Below are positions 11,268-23,263 of a DNA stretch of 64,000 nt, one piece after another. How positions within the stretch are numbered: position 1 is the stretch's first letter; the number at the start of each line of letters is the position of its first letter. Below the pieces are notes generated by a model that saw nothing but the letters and a program-made list of their open reading frames with translations, was not told where the DNA came from and made no database searches. The translations under genes and the position numbers were made by a program. Source of the DNA: Anoplopoma fimbria (Eukaryota > Chordata > Actinopteri > Perciformes > Anoplopomatidae); assembly GCF_027596085.1 (NCBI RefSeq), contig NC_072462.1, positions 22,687,112 through 22,751,111 on the forward strand. The letters are read 5' to 3'.

Positions 11268-12722
11268 GTACGTTTCCGTGTGTAGTCTGCAGTCGTGAGC
11301 CCTCATAAGACATCTGCTTCTTTCTATTTCTTCACAGTCTCAACACATTGTGGTTCCACCATTAACTCTGCAATAGTTTTTATGATTTGGCTTGGAAGCA
11401 CTAAAACATTGGTACTGTATGATCTAATCACAAATGAGTGATTATTTAATACTGTTATCTATTTAATATTACATAATATGTCAAATGTAGTGTATATATA
11501 TATAAACACAGTATTTCTCTGCCCTTTCTGGTCGAGAAATACTGCTTTTCTGCTTTTCACCTCTTACAACAATGATGTGTGTTTTTGGTTGGGTAATGTC
11601 AGAGAGGGGCTCCGCTGCACCTGTAACCACACCCATCTGTGATGTCACTGTGTACTGACACGCCCCTTAAGTACACTTCTGCATCACTGCAGTAAAATCA
11701 AAAGTTAAACAACTGTAGGAGAGGCAAGACAAGACTCTGAGCTGATGTTAAGTTGCTTTTTTACTCAAATTAACGTTTTTGCTGTGGCTACAAAAAGATC
11801 CTATAAATAAATGCAGAGAGGACGATAAGCAAAGAACCACAGGCACCTTAAAGTGCCATATCCTCTTTCTTTAACGAGGACAGATGTTGTGTGAGAATCA
11901 TTGCTAAAACTATTCAGAGCTTTTTCATTAAGATGAAATTCATAGATTAAAGTAAGAGATGGAAATGAGTGTAATTTTAAATGCAGTCTCTAGCTGTCAT
12001 GTCTAATACATTGGTGTCCGCTTTAGTCACTGCAACCAATCAAACTGTAATAAAGAAAGTTATCACACTTTTCATGTCTGATATGGGAAATTGAACCGTA
12101 GCTTCTTTTGAAAATCCACCATTTTTCCTATTTCTTCATGAAACGTTGTTGGTGAGCACACTTTAACATTTTGTAAAAATTGCTTTGCCATTTAAGTCAT
12201 CTGAGATTACAGTGCCAAAACTTTATATGTATGAATTATATTCACATTTCTTATTGACATATAGAAAAAAAAGTTTTTGTGGTTGTCAACTAATCACAAT
12301 TGAAAATAAAAACCTGTTTGTTCACCAAAACGGCATCTGAAAACCGTAAGAACTGGGATTTAATTCCTGTTTATTGGTAACCAGTGTATTATCCAACATG
12401 TTAATCCGCTTGTAGGTGACAGCAGTAGGTTCCACTCAAAATGTTGTATCTTGTGGTCGGCCTATTATCACGGATTGTTTTTTGGTACATTTCACAGTTT
12501 AGAACTGTGAAACCCTTCAGACACATTCAGTCAGCTGTAAATTCAAGCAGCGGCACCTGGAACAAAAAAAGTGGACTCACAGAAAATTGGTTTCAACAAA
12601 GCAATCTGTTCCTAAAGTAAATCAGAAGTTATGGATCGTCATACAGTTTATTTGCACCAGTACTTCCCTTGGCATTGTGCTAGTTCTTACTCTCACTTCT
12701 TCCATTTCTTTCCTCTGCTCAG
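11268..12722 (+). other. igsf9a intron between Ig3 and Ig4
   Basis: A 1.45 kb intron. A short (TA)n run lies near 11,490-11,503. No exon or clear repeat is supported. Confidence 0.7.
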
Positions 12723-12865
12723 ACCCAGCTCAGGCTCTCCCAATGCCGCAGCAAACGTACCTCCCCACAGGTATGGAGGGCGTGGTCACCTGCCCAGCGG
12801 TGGCTCAGCCTCCGCTGCTCCAGGTAGATTGGACCAAAGATGGAGAACCACTTGACCTGTCCTTG
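12723..12865 (+). CDS. igsf9a: igsf9a exon: N-terminal half of Ig domain 4
   Basis: Acceptor tctgctcag, donor gtaatt, phase 1 in and phase 0 out. Joined to the previous exon, the split codon gives His, reading TVMHPAQALPMP. It continues GMEGVVTC (first cysteine) and PPLLQVDWTKDGEPLDLSL with the core Trp. PPLL-V-WTKDG is close to the IGSF9 Ig4 sequence. Confidence 0.93.
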
Positions 12866-14425
12866 GTAATTCAAATCAAAATTTTCCATTGTGTCACGTT
12901 CACCATAATAGTACCTGACCTTTAGTGTGTGCACTAATTTCAAATTTCTGTCCCTGGCTAGCACCACCACTCCATTTATTGATTCTTGGTACTGCAAACA
13001 TCACAGGGCACCAGTTCCTTTCTAGCAGAGAAATGTCAGAACCCTGCTGCTGACTACAGGCATCTATGAACGGACGTCAGCAGCTCATCATGCAAAAACT
13101 TTTCAAACAATCAGCCCACCCAACTCGCAGAGGAACTATTATCTTAATGTTTGAGTGTGAAGACCGAGATAGACGTTATGATATATTTTTTCCAGTGGTT
13201 TTTAATGGGACGTTTCATGTGTCCAGTGATGGAAATATCGTTTCAGCTTTTCAATTGGCATTGAACCACATACGTCTTAAAGGACAGGGATGGTCAGTGC
13301 AATCTTAAAAGCTTTTGAAGCAATCCCCCAGGAACTCCTTACTGCCCCTTGCTCTCTCGTTTTCTTCTTTTTTTCACTTCCACTTCAATCTACTGCTCAG
13401 TGCGTCTATGGGTATAGGTCCTTTATAGATGAGGGGCAGTTGGTGGGACTTCTCAGTCGTGGATCCAAAGTTTTTTTTTTTTAACCTTTTTTGTCTTTAA
13501 GATTGCAAAACCATATTTGAACACACTTCCGTTTCAAAACAAGAGCCCATGGTTGCAGTTTTAATACCATTGTCTGTGATTTGCGTGCGAAGGATCCACC
13601 CATTTCCTCCTCCTCCCCCTTACATGCTGGGTTGACCCCCCTCCCCCCACTTTCACACTTTGTTCTGAGGGATGGACATGTCGTCGGATGAGACGCACCA
13701 CAGGAAATGTGATACATTCCTGTAGTGCGGGGACGCAGCCGTCGGATTCAGGCTGTTATTCTGCCAATTATTCCAATTCCACCCTGGATGTCTCAAGCTC
13801 TCACACACCCAGTAATACTTTCTCGCAGCCTCATTTTGGGGAGGATAATAGCAGTTTTGACTTCATTAAAGGGAGTGGGAACCTTTTGCACAGTCAATGC
13901 ACAACACGAGCCCACTGCTGTGGCTCATTGACTCGGAAATTTAAAGGCTTTTTATGCAAAAGCCTCAAAAAGTTATTTTGGAGGAATCTCTTCAGAGCAC
14001 TTCTGTTATGTGTGAAGCGAATCACTTAAGAAATGATCAATGGAATATCCCCAAAAAATGTTTTTTATAAATTAGAACAGAAGACCACTTTATCTTTTAC
14101 ATGTACTTTAGATATCATCTTGCAAAAGCTGTGACAACATTAATAAATAATACACAATTTTAGAGAAGTTTGGAAATAATCCTCCAGTGGGGCTTAAGAA
14201 CTGAGCCAGATATAAAAAAGAAAATGTAAAAAAATATATATATATTCGAACATGGCTGAGGAGCTCACATGTATGGGCTTATTTCCTGCCTTTTAGCTCT
14301 TCAAGCTCTCTGCGATTTCCTTTTCCCCCTGCCATTAAAGCTTTGAATATCATTCAAGACAGCATGTGCAAGTTCCTTTTCTATGCAGCAGTCGAAGTGG
14401 TTTGAGCATTGTGCATTTCTTTCAG
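12866..14425 (+). other. igsf9a intron inside Ig4
   Basis: A 1.56 kb intron with pyrimidine-rich segments near 13,360-13,380 and 13,600-13,650 and a (TA)n run near 14,232-14,245. A 113-codon open frame (13,688-14,029) has no recognisable content and is not called a gene. Confidence 0.7.
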
Positions 14426-14566
14426 TATCCAGGATGGACCTTGACACCCGAGGGCTCTTTGTTCATGACCACGGTCAACGACGATACAGCGGGCGTGTAC
14501 ACTTGTACCCCATACAACAGCTACGGCAGCATGGGTTCATCTGAGCCAACGGACGTTATTCTACAG
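14426..14566 (+). CDS. igsf9a: igsf9a exon: C-terminal half of Ig domain 4
   Basis: Acceptor tttctttcag, donor gtcagt, phase 0 at both ends (141 bases, 47 codons). It reads YPGWTLTPEGSLFMTTVNDD, TAGVYTC (second cysteine), then PYNSYGSMGSSEPTDVILQ. The PGW-EGSL and CTPYNS-G segments are family hallmarks. The domain boundary on the right is phase 0, unlike the other domain boundaries of this gene. Confidence 0.94.
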
Positions 14567-14998
14567 GTCAGTGTGCACTCCGGGGGGCCTCCTGGGTCAC
14601 TTGGGAGAGACAAGCTGTACATGATGTCATTTGAAAAGACTCACTGAAGGGCAGAATACATTTGAAGCTCACAAAACTGCCACTGAGTCTGTCCTTCTAG
14701 TTCTGCTAAACTGTCTATCTGGACCACCGTGTGCCTTTTAATTAGCCACAACTGCAGCCGTCACGGCGAATTAAAAACTTATCAGAAACGACATTTTATT
14801 GACCTTTTCCCTCCGACGTGTGAGCCCTCTGGCATTAATGGAAGTCAACTCAGACTCACTACAGTGGCTCCACTATTGGGGAGCTAATTGTGCGGCTAAT
14901 CCTTTTGTTATTAAGATAATCAAAGCGGCAGTAATCCGGTCTTTAAAAGCCATTGCTGCATCTGCTTGATGCAACTATATTGCTTTGGAAATTCACAG

Positions 14999-15115
14999 GA
15001 CCCCCCATCATTCAGCGTCGCTCCAGAGAAGCAGTACAGACAGGAAGCAGGTAGAACCCTGATCATCCACTGTCAAGGAAACGAGGACCCCACAATTAAA
15101 GTGACCTGGAGCAAG
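14999..15115 (+). CDS. igsf9a: igsf9a exon: N-terminal half of Ig domain 5
   Basis: Acceptor attcacag, donor gtaacg, exactly 39 codons in phase 0. It encodes DPPSFSVAPEKQYRQEAGRT and then LIIHC (first cysteine), ending in KVTWSK with the core Trp. The YRQEAGR segment is typical of turtle-family Ig5. No unbroken frame joins it to a neighbour, so it depends on the splice sites for its definition; phase and homology agree. Confidence 0.93.
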
Positions 15116-17077
15116 GTAACGTTTTTGTAAAGGTTTTTCAATAAGCAGTCATGTTTTGTTCCTGGTGCTAAAAATGCTTATTACGCAAAACTTGGAGGAA
15201 AAGGTGTTTGAAGTCTGTTTTAATTCCTACAGTATTCATCCAGTATGGCCGCCACACCTTATAAAAGTTAAAAGCAGGCAGGAAAATAATCATGTCTCTT
15301 AGTATATACCAAATATATGCAGAAGAAAATCACTGGTAGGACTTTTTCCAAATCCCTCTCTTTTCTTTTCCTGTAAAAGTATTTTGGACGTAGAGATAAA
15401 TGTATGGAATGAGATGTGATTTGGGGCGACAAGCTAACCATATTGTGTAACACTGCACTTGACTGGTAGCAAGTGGGTCGTAGTTTCCAGCAGAGCATTA
15501 TCATGTGGGAGGTAGTTGTCAGTTGGCAAATACCTGGTTTAGATTACCAAAGCAGCGTGTTTGAGGTAGGTGGTTTGGAGGGAGGGGTGGATGGACGCCA
15601 AGAGTCCTCTGCAGCTCCAGGATTTGATTAAATTAAATCCATCTTGTAATTGTATCCTGCCCACATATTCCTTTTTACTTAGAAATACAGCACATTACAC
15701 AGGTTAAAGTCTCTCCAACTGCCATCTTCACTGCAACTGTAATGCAGGCTGAGATTCTGCTAGTCCGTCTAATGACTCTGTGCACGACCGCTGAAGTTCA
15801 GTGCTTCACAATGCGATGATGACATGTGGTCAGAAGTTCAACCTCTCGACACATTGAGATCAGTGCATCGATGCTTTTCCATGAAGATTTAGTGGGAAGT
15901 TTCTTTGGAAGTCAGCACAATAACACCCCATTTTTAGCATGCAGAAATCCAGACACACAGACAATGGGAACAGAATACATTTATAGTTTAACAAAGTGAT
16001 TGTGGAACCTCCGGGGCTAAAAAGAGAAGCCAATGTGAAAGTGCCTTAAAATTGCATTCTTTCTAATAGCCAGCAGGGTGCGACCCCTCTGGTTCCAGAA
16101 AGAAGTCTGAGTGTATAGATATCTATGAGATTTAGACTTGATTTATTTCTTCAGTAAACATTGTAAACATGAGTTTATGGTCTCAATCTGTAGTTTTAAG
16201 TCTTCTTCAATACAGCATGATGTTCATTTAGTAAATGATGGTTCAATGGCGGGGCTACCTTGTGATTGAAAGGTCACTACCACAACGTTGTCTGGTCTGG
16301 GAGTTGTCTGTTTTTGTCTTAGTATTTTACCCTTTTCTTGTGTGTTTACACTTCATGAAAGCTAAGTGTTACCATTTTGTTGGCTAATAACTAATGGGTG
16401 ACATCATGGTAACTGCATCTTCTTCTGTCGTACAGTCCATGGTTACAATCTCGAAGATTACTGTTTTGTTATCTTTGGCAATTGCAGATGTGTTTTCGGG
16501 ATCACACTTCCCAGAGATTAAAACAATGTCACCTTTTCCCGGGAATCTAGCTACAGACGCCTAGGTCTTATTACTGCAAATTCAAGGGCTTTCATCAGTG
16601 GGTCATAGGCTCATCCGCTGTGGTGCTAATTTACTCTGATTTTCCCAATTATAACTTTTTAGGTACTTCTAAATTATTTAAAATTCAATCTGCTAGAGTA
16701 CAAAAAAATAGAAAAAGCATGACACTGACTACTTTTTAAACGCACTGCATATTAGTGCCACACAATATGTCCTAAAATCAACATCACAGTACATTGTCAG
16801 ATTTACCTTGCTTACTCTAAATAAAATGAGAACCTTTTAGCATACAGGAATTGTATTTCCTTATGGTGCTAAGGATCTGAATGTTTTTGGGAGCTTTTCT
16901 CAAATTAAAATATGATATTGAGTCACAATGAGTAATTTTAGCTTGAGAAAACTTCTATTCTGTTGGTAACTTGATATATTTTATTTATCTATTCACCGCT
17001 GCTGTGCACTGTATATTAAGACGGATGAATCGGAGAGTTTTGTTCCACGTGTGAATTACCTTTTGTGTTCTTGGTAG
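15116..17077 (+). other. igsf9a intron inside Ig5
   Basis: A 1.96 kb intron splitting Ig5. It carries family A copy 2 (16,026-16,443). The rest is AT-rich without coding signal. Confidence 0.75.
16026..16443. repeat. Dispersed repeat family A, copy 2
   Basis: Same block order as copy 1: gaagccaatgtg, cattctttctaatagccag, cagtaaacattgtaaacatg, agtttatggtctcaatctg, tcttcttcaatacagcatga, ggggctaccttgtgattg, then aatgggtgacatcatggtaa and acagtccatgg. Confidence 0.75.
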
Positions 17078-17228
17078 GTCGACTTGGCTCGCCGCATTTC
17101 TTACTCCGTAGAACCCAACGGTTCTCTGCTCCTGCAGCCTCTCACTAAGGACCACCAGGGGGCGTGGGAGTGCAGTGCCGCTAACCGCGTAGCCTCGGTT
17201 AAAGTCATCACACAAGTCTTTGTCCTGG
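17078..17228 (+). CDS. igsf9a: igsf9a exon: C-terminal half of Ig domain 5
   Basis: Acceptor cttggtag, donor gtgagt, phase 0 in and phase 1 out. It reads VDLARRISYSVEPNGSLLLQ, PLTKDHQGAWEC (second cysteine, with Trp at the usual Tyr corner) and SAANRVASVKVITQVFVLG. Close to IGSF9 in PLTK-H--WECSA-N-VA. The 233-base intron that follows is one of the shortest of the gene. Confidence 0.95.
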
Positions 17229-17461
17229 GTGAGTGCAAACAGAAGAAGTCCTATTACGCAAGCTGTCCTGATTTTGTATTTATTTTTCTCAAATTGTTTT
17301 CCGTATACCTGTGTTAAACCTCTTTAACACATCCTGGATGTCATCTGACCCAATACGATAAATGGGGTACATCCAGAGACAGCCTCTAAACTTTAGCGGC
17401 ATCAGGTAGTTGAAGTGCTGGCAGTTATCCATCAGCTCCTCTCCGTTTCCCTCCATTACAG

Positions 17462-17573
17462 GAACCAGTCCCCATGCAGCTACCTCTCTGTCCGTCTCTC
17501 CAGGGGTGAGGCAGGCCAACGTTTCCTGGGAGGCAGGCTTTGATGGAGGATCAGACCAGACATTTTCAGTTTG
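17462..17573 (+). CDS. igsf9a: igsf9a exon: N-terminal half of fibronectin III domain 1
   Basis: Acceptor ccattacag and donor gtgggt; phase 1 in, phase 2 out, splitting a Trp codon. It encodes GTSPHAATSLSVSPGVRQAN, then VSWEAGFDGGSDQTFSVW. GTSPHA, ANVSWE-GFDGG and FSVW are family hallmarks of the first FN3 repeat; W in VSW is the conserved B-strand tryptophan. The exon was placed from splice-site phase and homology because it is short. Confidence 0.93.
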
Positions 17574-19147
17574 GTGGGTGTAAATCCTCTCACTTTCTTC
17601 CTCGGTAACCATGGCAGCCATCAGTTGCACTGGTATTACACTATTGATCTCTAGGATGAGGAATTCATTTATCTGTTATCACCTCTTGGCAGCTACAATA
17701 AAAAGGGCTGCTGCAGACCATAGCTTTATAATGCAGTGGCCATGCTAGCTACAATACGAGGTTGCTGAGAGAATAAGAGATCGGATACTGCAGGTTTGTA
17801 TTAGCTTGGAAATTACAGATGAATTTCTTGAGTTTGCTTGAAAGTGTCCATGATGTGTGATGGACAGGGTATCGAAAGGAATGTAAAACTGCAGGCAGCT
17901 GGATGAAAATGAACCAGAAGGAATTGGTTCCCCCTTGAAGACGAGCAGACTAAGAATTACAATTGTGTATCACAGTTGTAATGTGTGAGAATTATGTCTG
18001 AAACAAGTTGAAATTTAGTTTTAAAGAAATGGATTCACTAAACTGTATTTAGAGATTCCCGTTTCTTTATGTCAGAGAATGCAAGAGATGATGTACATAA
18101 AACTTCTCCTAACGCTCATCTTAATCACATTGTAACCTACAGCGCTACATCAGAGGATTAGATGAGCTATCTTAATCCCTGAGAGGGAACTGGGTTATAG
18201 CTACAGTATAGAAATAAATATATTAGATTTGAAAAAAACAAACACATAAAAATAGATCAGCCAATCAGTATAAACAAAACCCCCAGCTACTACTCGCTCT
18301 GACGTCCTGGCATGTTATGACCATATATGATTATGAAGCAAAACACACTATTATAAGAATAACAATGGTTAAACATCTTTTCCCATTGACATTTCAGCAG
18401 CAATTTTATTTTTTTCTCTCATGAAGGCTGAAAAACTGCAGCAGATAGGTCTTGTGAGCAGTTTGTCACTTCCAGCACATGAAATGTTAACGATCCTGCA
18501 GTTGTTTGACAGTTGTGAAAGCTCCGTAGGCGAATATTCATATACTTTGTAAAACTGCACTACTACAGAACAGGGAAAAGTTACCTACAAATCAAACCTA
18601 CTGCTCTAAGAAAGAGTGTTGCTTTTGTATTTTGCGTTTTTGGATACTTGCTTTATGCACCTTAATAATATATGCTGAATTCAATTTACACTCAGGTGTC
18701 TGGAAGAGAATAACCTCACATATATCCACACAATGTTAATGTGAGCTACGACCGACCTTTTCTTTTTTCTCATAACATAACATCACTTCAATCGAGTCGA
18801 AGCTCCTCAAAAAAAGAAAAGACCAACATTAATAATTTTTAAAAGTTCCTCTAGTTTTGAATAGGTGAATAGATATATATATTTTTTTGCCCTGGGTCAA
18901 GTAATTTGCTCTGTATAAAATAGACATGTAGAACCTCAGCTCCAATAGGAAAACTAAAATCACTTTGTGCAATAGCAGGAATACATCAGTGCTGTCTCTG
19001 CCACAAAATCTGGAGCTGATGATGGGTATGAATGATTAATGAAACCTACTTTTCTGTCATGTTTCATAAAACCAGACTGCCAGAATTCCCCGCCACTCTT
19101 TTGTTCTCACATCTCTCCTCTCCGTCTCTCTCTCTCTCCATCTGCAG
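17574..19147 (+). other. igsf9a intron inside FN3-1
   Basis: A 1.57 kb intron with a T run near 18,880 and a (TC)n pyrimidine tract before the acceptor (19,100-19,140). No repeat family was recognised. Confidence 0.7.
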
Positions 19148-19338
19148 GGTGAAGAAGACTTCGGCGAGCGATAATGATGGGAAGCAAAATTGGTTCTCCG
19201 TGCCCGTGCCCCCCTCCTCCGGCTGCAGCCTGCAGGTGACAGGCCTGTCTCCCGCCACCGACTACCAATTCAGCATCCTGTCTCACAATAAAATGGGCAC
19301 TGGGCCATTCAGCGAGATCACCGACGCACGCACCTTGG
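19148..19338 (+). CDS. igsf9a: igsf9a exon: C-terminal half of fibronectin III domain 1
   Basis: Acceptor catctgcag, donor gtcagt, phase 2 in and phase 1 out. It completes the split Trp codon, then reads VKKTSASDNDGKQNWFSVPV, PPSSGCSLQVTGLSPATDYQ and FSILSHNKMGTGPFSEIT, ending DARTLG. L-P-T-YQFS-L--NK-G--PFSE is the FN3 E-F-G region conserved in turtle proteins. The acceptor is preceded by a long pyrimidine tract. Confidence 0.94.
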
Positions 19339-19810
19339 GTCAGTACCACTCCCCAGTTTCCCCCAGCCCCATTGAATATCAACGGGTTCCATTTAGGATC
19401 CAGTCCCAGGTTTGCAAAATACTCACTGGGCTAACAAATCTCATTTCAGGTGTATTACTTCACTCGTAACTTCACTCTTTTTTTATTAGTAATGAACAAA
19501 GCACAAAACATTAGGTTAGCAGGCTTTCCATTTTCAGTTGGTACTGACCATCTCTTTCACAGGTTGTAATGGCAAATGAACTAATAACAACTGTAGCTGA
19601 TTTAAGTTAACTACCTGAGTAACTTGCCCAAAGGCCAAACTGATACTTGTTTGGTTGTGAAGTAGATATGCTACTGTAGCTTGTGTTTGAACTCAACCAA
19701 AGATAATTTGTTTTCAGAGGATACCCCACTCTTTAACATCACTCTACTCTCTTAAGCAACAACTCTTTTTAGTGACTTCAGAACTCTGTACAATACTGCT
19801 TTGTCCAACA

Positions 19811-20240
19811 TGATCTCACAGAAAATATATGTAAGGACTACGACCTCTTCCAGCGCTTAAATTGCCGGTGGCACATAATGTATATGTGCCACCACCATGA
19901 AAACAATTTACCGTTAAGTTTAGTCAACAAAACCACTTGGTTAGGTTTAGGAAAAGTATCATGGGCTTCAAATAAGTACGTAAACAAGTTAAAAATGTAA
20001 TATTTCTCAATAGCACTTTAAGGACACAAACACTGGTCTCCTGGTTCAAAGTCCTGCGTTTGTCTGACAAAGCGACCTCCCCTGTCACCCACCATAAGTA
20101 GTCTTTCTCACTGATAATACTATGAGTGTTGCATATTTACATGGATGCACTTGATTACTGTGTCCACCACAACAAATGGTCCTAATTGACTTACCATTGG
20201 CGTTGTTTCTGTTCCACCACCACGAAATGCCCAGTTCAGA
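19811..20240 (+). repeat. Dispersed repeat family C, copy 1
   Basis: Contains caacaaaaccacttggttag, gtttaggaaaa, gtcacccaccataagtagtc, catggatgcacttgattact and tggtcctaattgacttacca. The same blocks occur in order at 40,020-40,330. This is a familiar fish repeat by sequence phrase; the class was not determined. Confidence 0.65.
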
Positions 20241-20339
20241 GGTCGTGGTCACTTCATGTATTTCTGTGAGACCAGCGTTGACTGGGTCCAAAGCAGTCCT
20301 AACATGAACCTCAACATCATATTTATGGATGGCCTTTTT

Positions 20340-20640
20340 GGTCTGTTGTCCCACCACTTCGATCCAAACTGACAGCTTTCAACAACTATTGGATGGATTG
20401 ACATAAATCTGATGATCACCTGAATAAATATCTGAATAAATATCATCATGTCAAAGTGGTAATACATCATGTCTGCAAAACCAATGACATTGTGGTCAAA
20501 TGCTGGCATGCTAACACGCTAAACAAAGATGGTGAAGACGGTCAAATATTATCCCTGCTAAACACTAGCATGTTGGCATTGTCAGAGCCTGTTAGCATTT
20601 ACCTCAAAGCAACACTGAGACTAAACACAGCCTCACAAAG
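20340..20640 (+). repeat. Dispersed repeat family B, copy
   Basis: Contains caacaactattggatggatt, gacataaatctgatgatcac, ccaatgacattgtggtcaaa, then gcatgctaacacgctaaaca and aagatggtgaagacggtcaa and ttagcatttacctcaaagca. The copy at 46,195-46,575 has the same order. Confidence 0.65.
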
Positions 20641-21435
20641 CCGCTGGTGTGTCCGTTTTGTCTGTTAACCAGCAGCGGGTTGTATCCTCAAAGGAATCTT
20701 CGTGATCCTCCAGATGTCTACAGTCTTACTGGGTTGATCAAATGATCGCCTGGGGCCAAATCAACATCCCTATCCAGTGTTTCCACACAATGCCCCACTC
20801 TTCTCTTTTACAGTACTTTCAGTAGCTATATTTAGTCTGCATAGTTTGTGGAAATGTTGTGAGCTACATGCTGATTTTTGTTTTTGAAATGTTGATTTTT
20901 GCCCCCTGAAAAGATTGTAACCTTCCTTGCAGAGAGTAGTCATCCGATAGATCACAAAACCCCAAAAATACAACATTTAGATTATTTTCTTTTAAATTAT
21001 TATCTTATTGAAGTGGTTGAAATCTCCCAATATAACTTTTATGCATAATCAGTCATCAATATTTTAAGCTTATCACCTTCTGTGCTGGTATCAAATGGTC
21101 ATGCTACGAGTATTGTGGCCCAATATTTCACAGTAAACAGTGTCGTAATGATATTAGACCAACCTTTCTGAGATTTTAATATTAGACCTGAAATATATCA
21201 AATATACCAAATTTGCCTCTGGTTTGATTAAAACATCACAAACTGGGCAGGAAACTGTATGTTTCAACTTATGCAGACTCTGCAAAATAACTAACATCCA
21301 CCACCTAACCCTATTCCCCTCACACTCTCAAGGTTGAACATCTGTGGCGGTAGCAATTTCCTCCACTGTAATTTAATTTTTCCACCAGAGCGTATCTTGC
21401 TCATAGGCTGAAGGTCTTTTATTCCTCTGCATCAG

Positions 21436-21653
21436 ATCCTCTGCCGAGAAGAAGCAAGCTCAAGCCCCCTGCGTCGCTGTCGGCTAATCAGGGCTCAGCA
21501 GGTGTCCTTCTGCAGTGGTCCCTTCCTGAGGCCCAGCACCCCCCCATCACGGGCTTTGTTCTCCAATCCCGCACTGAGCAAGGGGAGTGGTTTCATCTGG
21601 ACGAGGACATCAGTGCCAACAGTAGCGAGATAGTCGTTCCGGGTCTGCACAAG
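21436..21653 (+). CDS. igsf9a: igsf9a exon: N-terminal half of fibronectin III domain 2
   Basis: Acceptor tgcatcag, donor gtaaca, phase 1 in and phase 0 out. It encodes DPLPRRSKLKPPASLSANQG, SAGVLLQWSLPEAQHPPITG (conserved Trp in LQW), FVLQSRTEQGEWFHLDEDIS and ANSSEIVVPGLHK. The GVLL-W--PE and V--GL-K pattern matches the second FN3 repeat of IGSF9. NSS is a possible glycosylation site. Confidence 0.92.
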
Positions 21654-21975
21654 GTAACAAGTCAGTCTCACTGCTCCCTCTGAGACTAATCAGTCCACAC
21701 TGCTGGTTGAATGCCTGGGAGATAACATTTTTTTATCTAGGCTATACCTCCATGGTTTTACTTTTTGTAGAATCTCAGTTATGCACACTTCATGGCAGCC
21801 ATCACTTCTCTGTCGCCTTTCAATCTGTGTGCGCTGCCGTTTTCTTCTCCCTGCCCGTCTCATCCTTCTTTTCCTCTCCTATGTAGGCCTACACAAATTC
21901 AAATTAACTTCATTAGCATTGCAGGCACAGTCCCGTGTTGACAAAGTGTGGTTTCATCCTCTGTCCTCCCCACTG

Positions 21976-22020
21976 TGTGCGTGTGCGTGTGTGTGTGTGT
22001 GTGTTTGTGTGTGTGCGTGC
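21976..22020. repeat. (TG)n tract upstream of the FN3-2 exon acceptor
   Basis: Interrupted GTGTGTGCGTGT repeat of about 45 bases ending 15 bases before the acceptor at 22,034-22,035. It occupies the place of the usual pyrimidine tract. Confidence 0.9.
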
Positions 22021-22035
22021 GGATGCTGGACTCAG

Positions 22036-22120
22036 GACTGTGTGTACGAGCTGCGGCTGCTATCTCGTCGCGGGGAGTTGCTGAGCGAGCCCAGTCCATC
22101 AGTCAATGTCTCAACCATGG
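22036..22120 (+). CDS. igsf9a: igsf9a exon: C-terminal half of fibronectin III domain 2
   Basis: Acceptor ggactcag, donor gtaggt, phase 0 in and phase 1 out, 85 bases. It reads DCVYELRLLSRRGELLSEPS followed by PSVNVSTM. The VYE-RL----G---S-PS--VNVST pattern is that of IGSF9 just before the membrane. NVS is a glycosylation sequon. The acceptor lacks a pyrimidine tract and follows a TG repeat, so inclusion of this exon may be regulated (inference). Confidence 0.91.
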
Positions 22121-23263
22121 GTAGGTGTTCGAGAGCAACCTTGCCCCCTTTGCAGCCCGTCCTCCCGCTCTCTCAGTCTCTTTGTTTCTTTATTTCTTTA
22201 GTTCTTCCCCCGTCCCTCTTTTCCCAGCGTTGGACCAAAAATTAGAGCAGGCCCCAGGGGGAACGCTGTCCATTAGAGGCCTGAAAGATAGAAATAGCTC
22301 CACTAATAACTTCTCAAAAGTGTTGGTGATAGAATTTGCACTGGTCTTTTCTGATTCTTATGTGACTGTGACATTAATGTTTCATTGGATATGGTACAGA
22401 AATATCGAGCGGAGGGATTTACAACTCCCACTGGTACCACCCGAGGACTGCCACAACAATCAGAGCTTGTGTATTGTTAAACATCGCTCTGCTGATATTC
22501 CCAGTTGGATGTCTGACTGTGCAAGACAATCAAGTTTATGATTTGCTGATGATGATCAACAGGGAGATAGGAGATTACATCCACTTAAAACTGGTTTCTA
22601 AAATACCTCATAGCAATCTTTTTATTGGTTTCTTTGTTGTTGATGTAACAGACTTGTATTTATTGTAGTTGTGGCTGACGCAAGTGTCAATAAATATACA
22701 TGTATTTAAGGTCAGCAAGTATGATTACGGAGACTATATAGCTTAATGAACAAAACTTTTTTTCTTCCTTATAAAAACTATTTTTCCTATATAATAATAT
22801 AATAATTGGACTACATTTTTTATAAACATACGTATCTCAATTTCTAATAACGTATGAATAATTTTAAATTTATGAACACTTAAGGCATTTTAATCAATTC
22901 AAATCAATTCAAGTTTAAAAAGTATAATTGGATATTAAAACACATGTTTAACATTTTTGTAATTAATACAGATGTATACTTTTTTAATGAAGTAGGTATT
23001 TGCACAATAAATTTATTTCAAAATATGTATTTTCCAAATTTTAAAATATACATAAAAGAACAGGAATTATAGCTGCATTTTAAAACTTATCTTTATTGTC
23101 TCATTGTGTTGCTTCTATGGCAAGCAAGTGTTTCTTCTGCTCACTGAGTTATTATTATTTTGTAGTTTGATATGTTTATGCTGACACTACAGTCTCACTT
23201 AGCTTGCTTTTGCCTTTAATTGGTAACATATATTTATATATCACTGCTGAAATGATATCACAG
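22121..23263 (+). other. igsf9a intron between FN3-2 and transmembrane exon
   Basis: A 1.1 kb intron, very AT-rich between 22,750 and 23,090. No exon or repeat family was recognised. Confidence 0.7.

Larger units (their letters stand above)
19339..21435 (+). other. igsf9a intron between FN3-1 and FN3-2
   Basis: A 2.1 kb intron largely made of older repeats: family C (about 19,811-20,240) followed directly by family B (about 20,340-20,640). The remaining 0.8 kb shows nothing specific. Confidence 0.75.

Noticed and set aside
13688..14029. A 113-codon frame in the Ig4 intron
   Set aside because: No motif, inside an intron, and no supporting splice or start context.
21781..22245. A 154-codon frame across the TG repeat
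   Set aside because: Only its central 28 codons are the real exon; the rest is intron, including translated TG repeat.
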